Assembly (NCBI GenBank): GCA_003224715.1
Contig: QHZP01000026.1
Span: 1 to 32,173 of the forward strand
DNA length: 32,173 nt
Reading direction: 5' to 3'
Source of the DNA: Acidobacteriota bacterium
Lineage (GTDB): Bacteria > Acidobacteriota > Terriglobia > Versatilivoradales > Versatilivoraceae
Shown here: piece after piece, positions 1-9,400 of the stretch
How positions within the stretch are numbered: the first letter of the stretch is position 1
Layout: each line of letters starts with the position of its first letter
Made by a program: the position numbers and the translations under genes
The notes under the pieces: model-generated
Databases searched by the model: none
Told to the model about the DNA's origin: nothing
What the model saw: the letters and a program-made list of their open reading frames with translations, nothing else

Positions 1-2
1 AG

Positions 3-557
3 TTTACTGCATCGGAACAGAGGCACGTTATCAAAGGAAACGCCATTGATGTCCTGCTGAAACACAATGTCGTGGCTGGGGCCACCCTGGCTTTCCGCGC
101 GGAGTTCAGAGATTTGATCTTACCCATTCCGCCTGATTGGATGCACGATGGTTGGATCGCGTTGGTCCTAGCCGCCTTCTCCGATTTTTCTATCCTTCCC
201 GAACCTTTAGTCAAGTATCGCCAACACTCCAGGAACCAGATTGGCGCAATGAAAAAGACCTTCGTCGAGCAGTTGACAAGGGCTCAGCGGCAAGAATTCA
301 GCATCTATGCCACCTACTACCATCAACTGGTTGCTCTTAAGAAACGGTTATTAAAGTATGGCAATTCCAGTCATGACAAGATTGTTTTCAAGATCGAAGC
401 CAAAATGAATCATTTGCTGGCACGGGATAACATGCCAGAAAATCGATTCAATCGTCTTCCCCGAGTCATCAGAGAATTAGTAACCCTGCGTTACTACCGG
501 TATTCAAATGGAGCGCACAGCGTCGCCAAGGATCTTTTTCTTTCCACCAAAAGGTGA
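3..557 (+). CDS. Glycosyltransferase family 2, C-terminal part (5' end lies outside the window)
   Basis: Frame 3 is open from the first base (FTASEQRHVIKGNAIDVLLKHNVVAGATLAFR...). The segment WMHDGWIALVLAAFSDFSILPEPLVKYRQHSRNQIGA is typical of GT2 C-termini. The GTG at 72 is probably internal. Confidence 0.75.
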   Translation, partial: FTASEQRHVIKGNAIDVLLKHNVVAGATLAFRAEFRDLILPIPPDWMHDGWIALVLAAFSDFSILPEPLVKYRQHSRNQIGAMKKTFVEQLTRAQRQEFSIYATYYHQLVALKKRLLKYGNSSHDKIVFKIEAKMNHLLARDNMPENRFNRLPRVIRELVTLRYYRYSNGAHSVAKDLFLSTKR

Positions 558-561
558 CTGC

Positions 562-1497
562 ATGACCGATACGCTGGATATCATCATTGTGAATTGGAAC
601 GCCGGGAAACCTCTCCGCGACTGTCTCCTATCTATTAAAAATGCTGAAAAATCCGGCTTCAATCTGACACGTGTGGTTGTGGTGGATAATGGCTCAACGG
701 ATGGATCCCTGGATGCTATACATACTGCGGGTCTTCCTTTGACTGTTATCCGCAATCCAGAAAATCGGGGGTTCGCAGCGGCCTGCAATCAAGGGGCAAA
801 GGAAAGCAAGGCAGATTACCTACTTTTTCTTAATCCCGACACCCGCCTCTTTCGCGACACTCTGAGTAAGCCGATCCAATTTATGCAGCAGCCCGAAAAT
901 GCCCATATTGGGATTTGCGGTGTGCGGCAAGTGGATGATTTAGGGATTACGACCCTATCCTGCGCCCGATTCCCCTCAGTAAGAATCTTTTTCGGAAGGA
1001 CGACTGGACTGTCTCGAATTCTACCAAGGGCCTTTCCCAGCCATGTGATGAGTTCGCAAGAATGTGTTCACAGTTCGCCAGTTGACCAGGTTATTGGGGC
1101 CTTCTTCCTTGTCAGGAAAAGTCTTTATGCTTTGATTGACGGCTTTGACGAAAGGTTTTTTGTCTACTTTGAGGAAGTTGACTTTGCGCTGAGAGCAAAG
1201 AGGAAAGGGTATTCTTCTTACTACCTCTCTGATGCACTGCTCTATCACAAAGGTGGGGGAAGTTCAGAAAAGATTAAAGCTAAACGACTTTTCTATTCTC
1301 TCCGAAGTAGAATTCAGTATGGGTTCAAACATTTCTCGTTGCTTGAAGCTCTGGCTCTACTGATATTGACTTTGACCCTCGAAATGCTGGTGCGAATCTC
1401 CCTGGCCATCTTCTCCCTCTCTAGGTCAAGGTTCAACGAAACCGTGATGGCTTATTCCCAACTCATCGTTTTTCTGGTAGCCAAAGGCTGGAAATGA
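562..1497 (+). CDS. Glycosyltransferase family 2 (rhamnosyltransferase-like)
   Basis: MTDTLDIIIVNWNAGKPLRDCLLSI...VVDNGSTDGS...NRGFAAACNQG...LFLNPDT...DERFFVYFEEVDFALRAKRKGY. ATG at 562 is preferred over the longer ORF start at 508, which overlaps the upstream gene. Confidence 0.88.
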   Translation: MTDTLDIIIVNWNAGKPLRDCLLSIKNAEKSGFNLTRVVVVDNGSTDGSLDAIHTAGLPLTVIRNPENRGFAAACNQGAKESKADYLLFLNPDTRLFRDTLSKPIQFMQQPENAHIGICGVRQVDDLGITTLSCARFPSVRIFFGRTTGLSRILPRAFPSHVMSSQECVHSSPVDQVIGAFFLVRKSLYALIDGFDERFFVYFEEVDFALRAKRKGYSSYYLSDALLYHKGGGSSEKIKAKRLFYSLRSRIQYGFKHFSLLEALALLILTLTLEMLVRISLAIFSLSRSRFNETVMAYSQLIVFLVAKGWK

Positions 1498-2099
1498 CCC
1501 TTTTAGATAAAAGAAACCTCTTGCCCAATTTGAAAAATGCCACGCTGGAGTTAGGTTGCGGGAATCGCAAGCGAGTTAAGAATTCAGTTGGGATCGATGT
1601 CATCGATTATGATTGTGTGGATATCGTGGGAGACATCTTCGAAGTGCTAAGGGAGATTTCCAGTCAGTCAATTAACGAAATTCACTCTCACCACTTTTTC
1701 GAACATATCAGTGATGTGGGACTCTTAATGGCGGAGTTATCGAGAATCCTTAAGCCTGATGGTATTCTTAAGATAGTAGTCCCCCACTTTACGAATCCCT
1801 ATTATTATTCGGACTATACTCATAGAAATTTTTTTGGCCTTTATAGTTTTTCCTACTTCTCCGATGATTCGCTGCTGAAACGAAGAGTTCCCCATTATTT
1901 GAATGCGTCGTCCTTTCTCCTGTCGAAAGTCAAGCTCGTTTTCAAATCAACCCCTCCATTTTACGCCCGGCACTTCTTCAAAAAAGTACTTCAAGCCATA
2001 TTCAACTTCAATCAGTACATGAGGGAGTTTTACGAAGAAAATTGTTGTTACATCTTCCCCTGCTATGAAATTGAATTCTTGCTAATAAGAAAAAAGTGA
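1494..2099 (+). CDS. Class I SAM-dependent methyltransferase
   Basis: Motif I-like LELGCGNRKRVKNSVGIDV, then HHFFEHISDVGLLMAELSRILKPDGILKIVVPH. Overlaps the upstream stop by 4 nt (ATGA). Confidence 0.8.
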   Translation: MTLLDKRNLLPNLKNATLELGCGNRKRVKNSVGIDVIDYDCVDIVGDIFEVLREISSQSINEIHSHHFFEHISDVGLLMAELSRILKPDGILKIVVPHFTNPYYYSDYTHRNFFGLYSFSYFSDDSLLKRRVPHYLNASSFLLSKVKLVFKSTPPFYARHFFKKVLQAIFNFNQYMREFYEENCCYIFPCYEIEFLLIRKK

Positions 2100-2139
2100 T
2101 CATTCCGATGCGAGTAGGAAAATACTTTCTTCCCTTGCT

Positions 2140-3210
2140 ATGAAGTGCTTACTCCTAAGCCGTTACAGCCGTTTGGGTGCGAGCAGTCGGGTCCGGTCTT
2201 ATCAGTATCTTCCTTATCTTGAGGCTCACGGCATCAATGTCAGCGTGGCTCCCTTGCTGGGAGACACTTACATCAGAAACCTTTACGCAGGCCGACCAGC
2301 GGACTGGGCAACTGTCGTCGCAAGTTACTATCGACGGATCAGGCATCTGTTTGAGAGCTGGCGGTTCGATTTGGTTTGGATCGAATATGAGCTTTTGCCC
2401 TGGTTACCCGCCTGGGGCGAGTTTTTGTTGGCTTTCCTGCGAATTCCTTATGTGGTGGATTATGATGATGCGATTTTCCACCGTTATGACTTGCATCAAG
2501 ATCTGCTAGTCCGCGCCTCACTGGGTCACAAGATCGACGCAGTGATGCGCAGAGCTACGCTGGTAATTGCCGGTAATTACTATTTGGCGGACCGCGCTCG
2601 TCAGGCCGGCGCAAAACGTGTGGAGATCTTGCCCACGGCAGTCGACTTAGATCGGTACCATTTGACCCCCCGGTCAAACAAACCGGTGTTTTCCGTCGGC
2701 TGGATAGGCTCACCAGTCACGATTCACTATCTTGCCAGCTTGCAACCTGCCCTTTCAAAGGTATGCGCTGGCGGCAAGACGCGCCTTATCCTGGTAGGGT
2801 CAGGTCCAATTGAATTACCAGGCGTCCCCACGGAAGTTCGAGTCTGGTCAGAAGAAACAGAAGTTTCCTCAATTCGAGACTTCGACGTCGGTGTCATGCC
2901 TTTGCCGGATGATCCCTGGGCCCGTGGCAAGTGCAGTTACAAACTAGTGCAATATTTGGCCTGTGCTCTGCCAGCGGTTGCTTCTCCAGTAGGGATGAAT
3001 CGACAGATTATCAAAGAAAATGTGAACGGTTTGCTAGCGGCAACCGAGGAAGATTGGGTGTGTGCCTTGACCCATTTGCTGGATAATCCCGGGTTGTGCG
3101 AGACCATGGGGCGGGCTGGCCGCGTCACGGTAGAAGAACGCTATTGCCTGCAGGTGACAGCGCCACGCCTCCTAGCGTTGCTGACGGAGGCAGCTGACAG
3201 GTCCAACTAA
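2140..3210 (+). CDS. Glycosyltransferase, GT-B fold (GT4-like)
   Basis: MKCLLLSRYSRLGASSRVRSYQYLPYLEAHGI...VVDYDDAIFHRYD...VEILPTAVDLDRY...VGWIGSP...KLVQYLACALPAVASPVGMN. Confidence 0.85.
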   Translation: MKCLLLSRYSRLGASSRVRSYQYLPYLEAHGINVSVAPLLGDTYIRNLYAGRPADWATVVASYYRRIRHLFESWRFDLVWIEYELLPWLPAWGEFLLAFLRIPYVVDYDDAIFHRYDLHQDLLVRASLGHKIDAVMRRATLVIAGNYYLADRARQAGAKRVEILPTAVDLDRYHLTPRSNKPVFSVGWIGSPVTIHYLASLQPALSKVCAGGKTRLILVGSGPIELPGVPTEVRVWSEETEVSSIRDFDVGVMPLPDDPWARGKCSYKLVQYLACALPAVASPVGMNRQIIKENVNGLLAATEEDWVCALTHLLDNPGLCETMGRAGRVTVEERYCLQVTAPRLLALLTEAADRSN

Positions 3211-5214
3211 ATGTGCGGTCTTACAGGGTATTTCGATTTAGAGTGCGACTCGACCCACGACGAACTCCTCGCCCGAGTGACCCAGATGGCCGATACGCTG
3301 CGCCATCGTGGCCCTGATGACGGCGGGGCATGGGTCGACGCTTCGGTCGGCATCGCCTTGGGATTTCGCCGCCTGTCGATTTTGGATCTTTCCCCAACCG
3401 GTCGTCAGCCAATGCATTCTGCCTGTGGCCGATACGTGATTGTCTTTAACGGAGAGATATACAACTTCAGATCCTTGCGGGGGGAGCTAGAAGGCTCCGG
3501 AGACCTGTTCCGAGGCCATTCCGACACGGAGGTAGTTCTGGCGGCGGTCAGTCGATGGGGTTTGGAGACCGCGGTAAGGTCGTTTAATGGCATGTTTGCC
3601 TTTGTTTTGTGGGATCGAAGGATGCGCCGCCTTCATCTTGTGCGGGACCGACTTGGTGAAAAGCCTCTCTATTATGGATGGATGGCAAAGACGTTCTTGT
3701 TCGGCTCCGAACTAAAAGCTTTGCGTCTTCACCCGGGGTTCGCAGGGGAGGTTAATCGAGACGCTCTGTTTCTCTACCTGCGTCATAACTGCATCCCAGC
3801 GCCCTATTCGATTTACAAGAATATCTATAAGCTTCCTCCCGCAACGATTCTATCTTTAGACGTGGCAACTAGAGAAACTGATCCTAAATTGACCTCGTAC
3901 TGGTCTGCCAGACAGGTCGCGACAAACTCAGTTGCCAAGCCATTCCAAGAATCAGAGCTGGATGCGATTGCCCAATTGGATGCCCTTTTAAGGGAATCCG
4001 TCAGACTTCGTATGACGGCAGATGTGCCTCTTGGTGCGTTTCTTTCGGGTGGGATCGATTCTTCTATAGTGGTGTCGATGATGCAAGCTCTGAGCACCAC
4101 TCCAGTCAAAACCTTTTCCATCGGCTTTCACACAGATGGTTACAACGAGGCAGTGCAGGCCAAGGCAGTGGCTGACCATCTCGGCACTGCACACACTGAG
4201 TTCTACGTGACGCCGGAAGAGGCCATCAAGGTCATCCCCAGGCTGCCTCTACTTTATGACGAGCCTTTTGCTGATTCTTCCCAGATTCCGACTTTTCTGG
4301 TTTCCCGACTGGCTCGTCAACAGGTGACTGTAAGTCTTTCCGGTGATGGAGCGGACGAGTTATTCGGGGGCTACAATCGCTACTTCTGGGGGCCGAGCAT
4401 ATGGAAGAAGATCAAATGGCTCCCCAAAGGAATCAGAGCTGCGGCTAGCGCCGCTCTCAATGTCTTCTCGCCAAAAGATTGGGAGGACATTTTTCAGAAA
4501 ATGGGGAATAGTCTGCCAAATCGGTTTAAGACCCCCAATCCCGGTGATAAGTTGCAAAGACTTGCCGAAGTCCTGTCAGTCGCCGACCCTCAAGAAATGT
4601 ACTTACGGTTAATCTCGCATTGGAAAGATCCGGCCGCTTTGGTTCTAAGGAGCACTGAGCCCCACAGCCTCGTGACAGATCCCGACCAGTATCTCGATCT
4701 CCCGGATATCACGCGCCAAATGATGTACTTGGATACAGTGACATATCTCCCCGACGATATATTGGTCAAGCTGGATCGTGCCAGCATGAGTGTCAGTCTG
4801 GAAACCCGTTTGCCTCTGTTAGATCACCGATTGGTGGAGTTTGCCTGGCAGTTGCCACTGTCTCTGAAGATACGCAATGGACAAGGCAAGTGGGTGCTTC
4901 GTCAGGTCCTGGACAAGTACCTGCCGCGAGAACTAGTGGAGCGGCCAAAAGCGGGCTTTGCTATTCCTATCCACGCCTGGTTGCGCGGACCCTTGCGGGA
5001 GTGGACTGAGGCGCTCCTGGATGAACATCGATTGTACAACGAGGGATTCTTTGCCCCAGGCCCGATTCGAAAAAAATGGACCGAGCATCTCTCAGGCAAA
5101 CGAAACTGGCAATATCACTTATGGGATGTATTGATGTTTCAGGCGTGGCTGGATGAAAATAAGACTTCCAAGAACGCCAGTTTGAATCCGTTATGCGAAG
5201 CTCCCAGAATTTGA
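3211..5214 (+). CDS. asnB: Asparagine synthase (glutamine-hydrolysing) family amidotransferase
   Basis: N-terminal MCGLTGYFD with catalytic Cys2, RHRGPDDGG, FNGEIYNF; synthetase domain LSGGIDSSIVVSMM, SLSGDGADELFGGYNRY, LPLLDHRLVEFAW. The start directly abuts the upstream stop. Confidence 0.92.
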   Translation: MCGLTGYFDLECDSTHDELLARVTQMADTLRHRGPDDGGAWVDASVGIALGFRRLSILDLSPTGRQPMHSACGRYVIVFNGEIYNFRSLRGELEGSGDLFRGHSDTEVVLAAVSRWGLETAVRSFNGMFAFVLWDRRMRRLHLVRDRLGEKPLYYGWMAKTFLFGSELKALRLHPGFAGEVNRDALFLYLRHNCIPAPYSIYKNIYKLPPATILSLDVATRETDPKLTSYWSARQVATNSVAKPFQESELDAIAQLDALLRESVRLRMTADVPLGAFLSGGIDSSIVVSMMQALSTTPVKTFSIGFHTDGYNEAVQAKAVADHLGTAHTEFYVTPEEAIKVIPRLPLLYDEPFADSSQIPTFLVSRLARQQVTVSLSGDGADELFGGYNRYFWGPSIWKKIKWLPKGIRAAASAALNVFSPKDWEDIFQKMGNSLPNRFKTPNPGDKLQRLAEVLSVADPQEMYLRLISHWKDPAALVLRSTEPHSLVTDPDQYLDLPDITRQMMYLDTVTYLPDDILVKLDRASMSVSLETRLPLLDHRLVEFAWQLPLSLKIRNGQGKWVLRQVLDKYLPRELVERPKAGFAIPIHAWLRGPLREWTEALLDEHRLYNEGFFAPGPIRKKWTEHLSGKRNWQYHLWDVLMFQAWLDENKTSKNASLNPLCEAPRI

Positions 5215-5303
5215 AAATTAATTCGTTTGAAAGGCGCGGATTTGACGGAGTCTAAGACCTGACTTACAGGAATCCGTGTTAATCCCTTCCCGTCCCTTTG
5301 GCC

Positions 5304-6299
5304 ATGATCCTCTATCTAAGCACATTCATCTTGGCTTTCCTCTTGTCGGTATATCTGACACCTCTCTTCAGGCAAGCTGCACTGAAGTTTGGAATCGTTG
5401 ACAAACCAGATCGATCATTGAAAAAACAATCAGAGCCTGTTCCTTATCTGGGTGGACTGGCGGTTTATCTCTCTTTTCTGCTAACTACGGGTTTTATCTA
5501 TCAGTACAGTCGCGAGGTTCTGGGAATACTACTGGCCGGGGCCATTATCGTGATCCTGGGCCTTATCGATGATTTTGGCGTTCTCAGCCCCAAGGTCAAA
5601 CTTTTTGGTCAGTTCGTGGCTGCGTGCGTCCTGGTTAAGGCATCTATTTACATTAAGCTCTCAGTCCTACCTATTTGGGTGGCCATACCAGTGACCGTCG
5701 TGTGGGTTATGGCCATAACGAATGCCTTCAACCTCATCGATATCATGGACGGACTAGCTTCTGGGGTGGGAGCCATTGCAGCGCTGATTCTGGTTATCGT
5801 CAACTATCGGAGCGGTAAAGAATTGATCGTCCCGCTATCTATCGCCCTGGCGGGCAGCTTGATGGGATTCTTACGTTACAATTTCAGACCTGCAAGAATC
5901 TATCTGGGAGACACAGGAAGTCTTTTTATTGGTTTAATGCTTGCGGCCTTATCCATGAATGGCGCTTATACTCGAGTTAGTCTTTTTGGAGTAATTGCTC
6001 CCCTTTTGATTTTAGGGGTCCCTATCTTTGATATGCTGCTGGTGATATATATACGTTGTCGCAGAGGAATCCCGATCATGCATGGCAGTCCCGATCATTT
6101 TGCCCTGCGTCTTAGAAAATGGCGACTCACCGTTGAACAGACGGTGCTTTCGAGCTATGCCTCTGCCACAATTCTTGGCCTGCTCGCCTTGATTTTAGTT
6201 CGAACGGACACGACTTCGGCAATGTTCTTGGCGTTCGGTGTCCTGCTTATTAGCCTTGCGATTGCGTATTACCTGAAAAAAATCGACATGACTTTGTAG
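5304..6299 (+). CDS. MraY/WecA-family undecaprenyl-phosphate sugar-1-phosphate transferase
   Basis: Multi-TM; VDKPDRSLKKQSEPVPYLGGLAVYLSF, GLIDDFGVLSPKVKLFGQ, NAFNLIDIMDGLASG, FRPARIYLGDTGSLFIG. ATG at 5304. Confidence 0.9.
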   Translation: MILYLSTFILAFLLSVYLTPLFRQAALKFGIVDKPDRSLKKQSEPVPYLGGLAVYLSFLLTTGFIYQYSREVLGILLAGAIIVILGLIDDFGVLSPKVKLFGQFVAACVLVKASIYIKLSVLPIWVAIPVTVVWVMAITNAFNLIDIMDGLASGVGAIAALILVIVNYRSGKELIVPLSIALAGSLMGFLRYNFRPARIYLGDTGSLFIGLMLAALSMNGAYTRVSLFGVIAPLLILGVPIFDMLLVIYIRCRRGIPIMHGSPDHFALRLRKWRLTVEQTVLSSYASATILGLLALILVRTDTTSAMFLAFGVLLISLAIAYYLKKIDMTL

Positions 6300-6382
6300 G
6301 AAAAAGAGGAGTGGTGGAAAGACGGGGTTAAAGGCGGAAACTCAATGCCTGCCACGGAGTCTGTTTACTCTTTATACATCAC

Positions 6383-7588
6383 ATGTCGCTTGAAAAAATG
6401 AAAATCAAGATTGTGAGAATTATCACCCGTATGGATCTCGGCGGTGCTCAGCAGGCAGTGCTTCATCTGGCTCGGCGTTTAGACCAAAGTCTCTTTGAAC
6501 AAATTCTGATCACGGGTGAAGGCGGTGAGCTCTCGGCAGAACTCTGTTCCATCCCTTCGATCAAGTGCTATATTCTTCCTAGCTTGTCACGCCGTGTAGG
6601 TCTGGGCGGCTTGTTGGATGATTTGCGAACGATAATCAGGATCCGAAGCATTCTACGGCAGGAAGTGCCGGAAATTGCTCACACTCATACTCCAAAGGCT
6701 GGGATTCTGGGAAGATGGGCTGCCTGGATGGCCGGAATTCCTCGAATTATCCATACGTTTCACGGTTTCGGCTTCAGCGAGTTTCAACCTTCTGGAGTCA
6801 GGAGACTCTATATTTGGGTCGAACGTCTGACGAGTTTGATCACGACGCGCTTTGTGGTGGTTGCGGAAAGCAACAGGTTGAAAGGGCAGGAGTACAGAAT
6901 CTTTGGGAGAGCGGATTGCGATCTCATTCGTTCAGGGATTGATTTCTCTGCTTTCGGAAACATGTTTGTAGATAAGTCTAAAAAAAAATTAGAGTTAGGC
7001 TTTGCCCCTTCCGATAAAATAGTGGGCATTGTGGCCGGATTCAAGCCTCCAAAGGCGTTGCATCACTTTGTAACCGTGGCAAGGAGGGTCAGTGATCAGA
7101 GGACTGACATCAAGTTCTTAATGGTGGGAGACGGCGAACTCCGTGAGCAGCTGGAGGAACACGTTGACCGGTTGCACCTTGATTCCATCGTCAAGATGGT
7201 TGGGTGGCGCAGGGATGTCCCAGAGTTCCTTGAAATATTCGATGTTTTCCTTTTAACTTCTCTCTGGGAAGGCTTACCCAGAGTTGTGGTAGAGGCCATG
7301 ATTACTGGGGTTCCGGTAGTGGCCCCGGATGTCGATGGAATTGCCGAGGTGGTCCGGAGCGGCGAAACCGGCTATCTAGTGTCACCTGGCGACACGGCGA
7401 GTATGGCGCAAAGAGTGATTGAATTGTTGGACAATGAAACCCTGCGACGACAAATGGGGCGAGCCGCGAAGGGCGTAGGACAAGAGTTCTCGGTAGAGAA
7501 CATGATCGAGGACTATACGCGCCTGTACATAGGCCTAGCGGGTGCTGTGGCACATCTCCCCTCATTCTCCTCAAAATGGAAACCATGA
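6383..7588 (+). CDS. Glycosyltransferase family 4
   Basis: KIVRIITRMDLGGAQQAVLHLARRL...IAHTHTPKAGILGRWAAWMAGIPRIIHTFHGFGF...GIVAGFKPPKALHHFV...TSLWEGLPRVVVEAMITGVPVVAPDVDGIAEVV. Confidence 0.9.
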   Translation: MSLEKMKIKIVRIITRMDLGGAQQAVLHLARRLDQSLFEQILITGEGGELSAELCSIPSIKCYILPSLSRRVGLGGLLDDLRTIIRIRSILRQEVPEIAHTHTPKAGILGRWAAWMAGIPRIIHTFHGFGFSEFQPSGVRRLYIWVERLTSLITTRFVVVAESNRLKGQEYRIFGRADCDLIRSGIDFSAFGNMFVDKSKKKLELGFAPSDKIVGIVAGFKPPKALHHFVTVARRVSDQRTDIKFLMVGDGELREQLEEHVDRLHLDSIVKMVGWRRDVPEFLEIFDVFLLTSLWEGLPRVVVEAMITGVPVVAPDVDGIAEVVRSGETGYLVSPGDTASMAQRVIELLDNETLRRQMGRAAKGVGQEFSVENMIEDYTRLYIGLAGAVAHLPSFSSKWKP

Positions 7589-7634
7589 GGCCCAGGGAAG
7601 TCCCTCGGTAGTACTTGATTCGTTTTTCGACCTG

Positions 7635-8426
7635 ATGCAATCTAACGCCGAAACAACTTCTGATTCAAAGTCGGCAAGTCAACAGAAGCTTCCGCACAAG
7701 AAGCCTAAGGTAATTATAGTGATGCCCGCCTACAACGCAGCCTTAACTCTGGAAAAGACCTATTATGCCCTGCCCGAAGGAAGCTACGATCAAATTATCC
7801 TGGTTGATGACGCGAGCTCGGATGACACCCTCGAAATTGCATCCAAACTCAATATTCTCGGAGTCAGACACCGGAAGAATCGGGGTTATGGCGGTAACCA
7901 GAAGACCTGTTACACCAAGGCGCTGGAACAGGGTGCAGAAATCGTAGTGATGCTCCACCCGGACTACCAATATGATCCGAGCATTGCCAAAGACATCCTG
8001 CAACCCATTATTCAGGGAGAAGCGGATGTGGTGTTGGCCTCCCGAATGCTTGGCAGTCCTCTCAAAGGAGGAATGCCTTTATACAAATATGTGGCCAATA
8101 AACTTCTAACTGGATTAGAGAATCTCGTTTTGGGTACAAAATTCTCGGAGTTCCACACGGGTTATCGGGCTTACAGTCGCCCGGCTTTGGAAAGTGTTAA
8201 CTTTGAAGCCAATTCGGAAAATTTCGTCTTTGACAATGAAATCCTGGTCCAGTTTGTGATTAAGAAAATGCGTTTCAAGGAGATACCGGTCTCGACACGT
8301 TACTCCTTCGATTCGTCCTCCGTCAGCTTCAGAGCAGGAGTCGTGTATGGATTTTCCATCCTTGGAACGATCGCTAAATACCTACTCTTCAAATGGGGAA
8401 TCGTCAAATACAAGCAATTCAACTAG
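7635..8426 (+). CDS. Glycosyltransferase family 2 (DPM1-like)
   Basis: KPKVIIVMPAYNAALTLEKTYYALPEG...IILVDDASSDDT...NRGYGGNQKTCYTKALEQGAEIVVMLHPDYQYDP. ATG at 7635 is chosen to avoid overlap with the upstream ORF. Confidence 0.88.
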   Translation: MQSNAETTSDSKSASQQKLPHKKPKVIIVMPAYNAALTLEKTYYALPEGSYDQIILVDDASSDDTLEIASKLNILGVRHRKNRGYGGNQKTCYTKALEQGAEIVVMLHPDYQYDPSIAKDILQPIIQGEADVVLASRMLGSPLKGGMPLYKYVANKLLTGLENLVLGTKFSEFHTGYRAYSRPALESVNFEANSENFVFDNEILVQFVIKKMRFKEIPVSTRYSFDSSSVSFRAGVVYGFSILGTIAKYLLFKWGIVKYKQFN

Positions 8427-8434
8427 AGCGTGGC

Positions 8435-9373
8435 ATGAATCCTGAAACCTGTATGGCATGCGGCTCTTCCAAGTTCTCAATTGATCCGACTAGTTCTGAA
8501 AGGTTCTGCCTAGTTCAATGTGCAGGTTGCGGGGTGGGGTTTACAAAGCCTAAACCGACCCGAGAGGACTTAGAGAAACATTATTCTCAAACCTATTATG
8601 GTCCCGAAAATGTAAAGTTCCTACCCGTGCTGGAGAAGATAGTCATTTGGATGGCCAAGCGGCGTGCGCGTTGGATTGACAAGCGGATTAGACCCCGCAG
8701 CAGAGTTCTAGAAATTGGCTGTGGAAGAGGAGTCCTGCTTGAAGCGCTATCTCACTTAGGGCATGAATGTCATGGAACTGAAAGGTCAGATTTGGCTGCA
8801 ACTCGTGCTCAAAGGATTGTCGGGATTAAGGTTTATACCGATCCGTTGGAACAGTGCGGGCTTCGCGAAAACTATTTCGACGTCGTAATTCTCTGGCACG
8901 TTCTAGAGCACCTGGAGAATCCAGTGCCGACCTTGACTCATATTTCCAATCTCCTAGGGCCACATGGAATTCTCATTATCGAAGTTCCAAACGTGTGGAG
9001 TTGGCAAGCCCGCTTGACTGGGAAACATTGGTTTCACTTGGATATTCAAAGACATTTGTATCACTTCTCTGCCCAAGGACTAAACAAATTGCTTGAGAGA
9101 AACGGTTTCCTTATCATAAAAATCACCACTTTCTCCTGGGAACAATGTCCGTTTGGTGCTTTGCAAAGTTTTCTGAATTGCCTGGGGTTGCAGCCTCAAA
9201 CTTTTTATAAGCTCCTTAAGAGAGAGCTATCTTTGCCCTTTTCCAGCAAGCTCTTCCATTATTCTTTGGCGGGGCTTTCCTTTTTGCCAGCCACTTTATT
9301 GGCTGGATTGGAATCGTTGGCGGGAAGAGGCGGAGTGATTAGGGTCATCACGCAAAAGCAATCTGCCCATTGA
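8435..9373 (+). CDS. Class I SAM-dependent methyltransferase with N-terminal zinc-ribbon
   Basis: MNPETCMACGSSKF...CAGCGVGFTKP (CxxC pairs), VLEIGCGRGVLLEALSHLGHECHGTE, FDVVILWHVLEHLENPV. Confidence 0.85.
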   Translation: MNPETCMACGSSKFSIDPTSSERFCLVQCAGCGVGFTKPKPTREDLEKHYSQTYYGPENVKFLPVLEKIVIWMAKRRARWIDKRIRPRSRVLEIGCGRGVLLEALSHLGHECHGTERSDLAATRAQRIVGIKVYTDPLEQCGLRENYFDVVILWHVLEHLENPVPTLTHISNLLGPHGILIIEVPNVWSWQARLTGKHWFHLDIQRHLYHFSAQGLNKLLERNGFLIIKITTFSWEQCPFGALQSFLNCLGLQPQTFYKLLKRELSLPFSSKLFHYSLAGLSFLPATLLAGLESLAGRGGVIRVITQKQSAH

Positions 9374-9400
9374 GTTGAGCGCGACAGTGTACGCGTAAAG

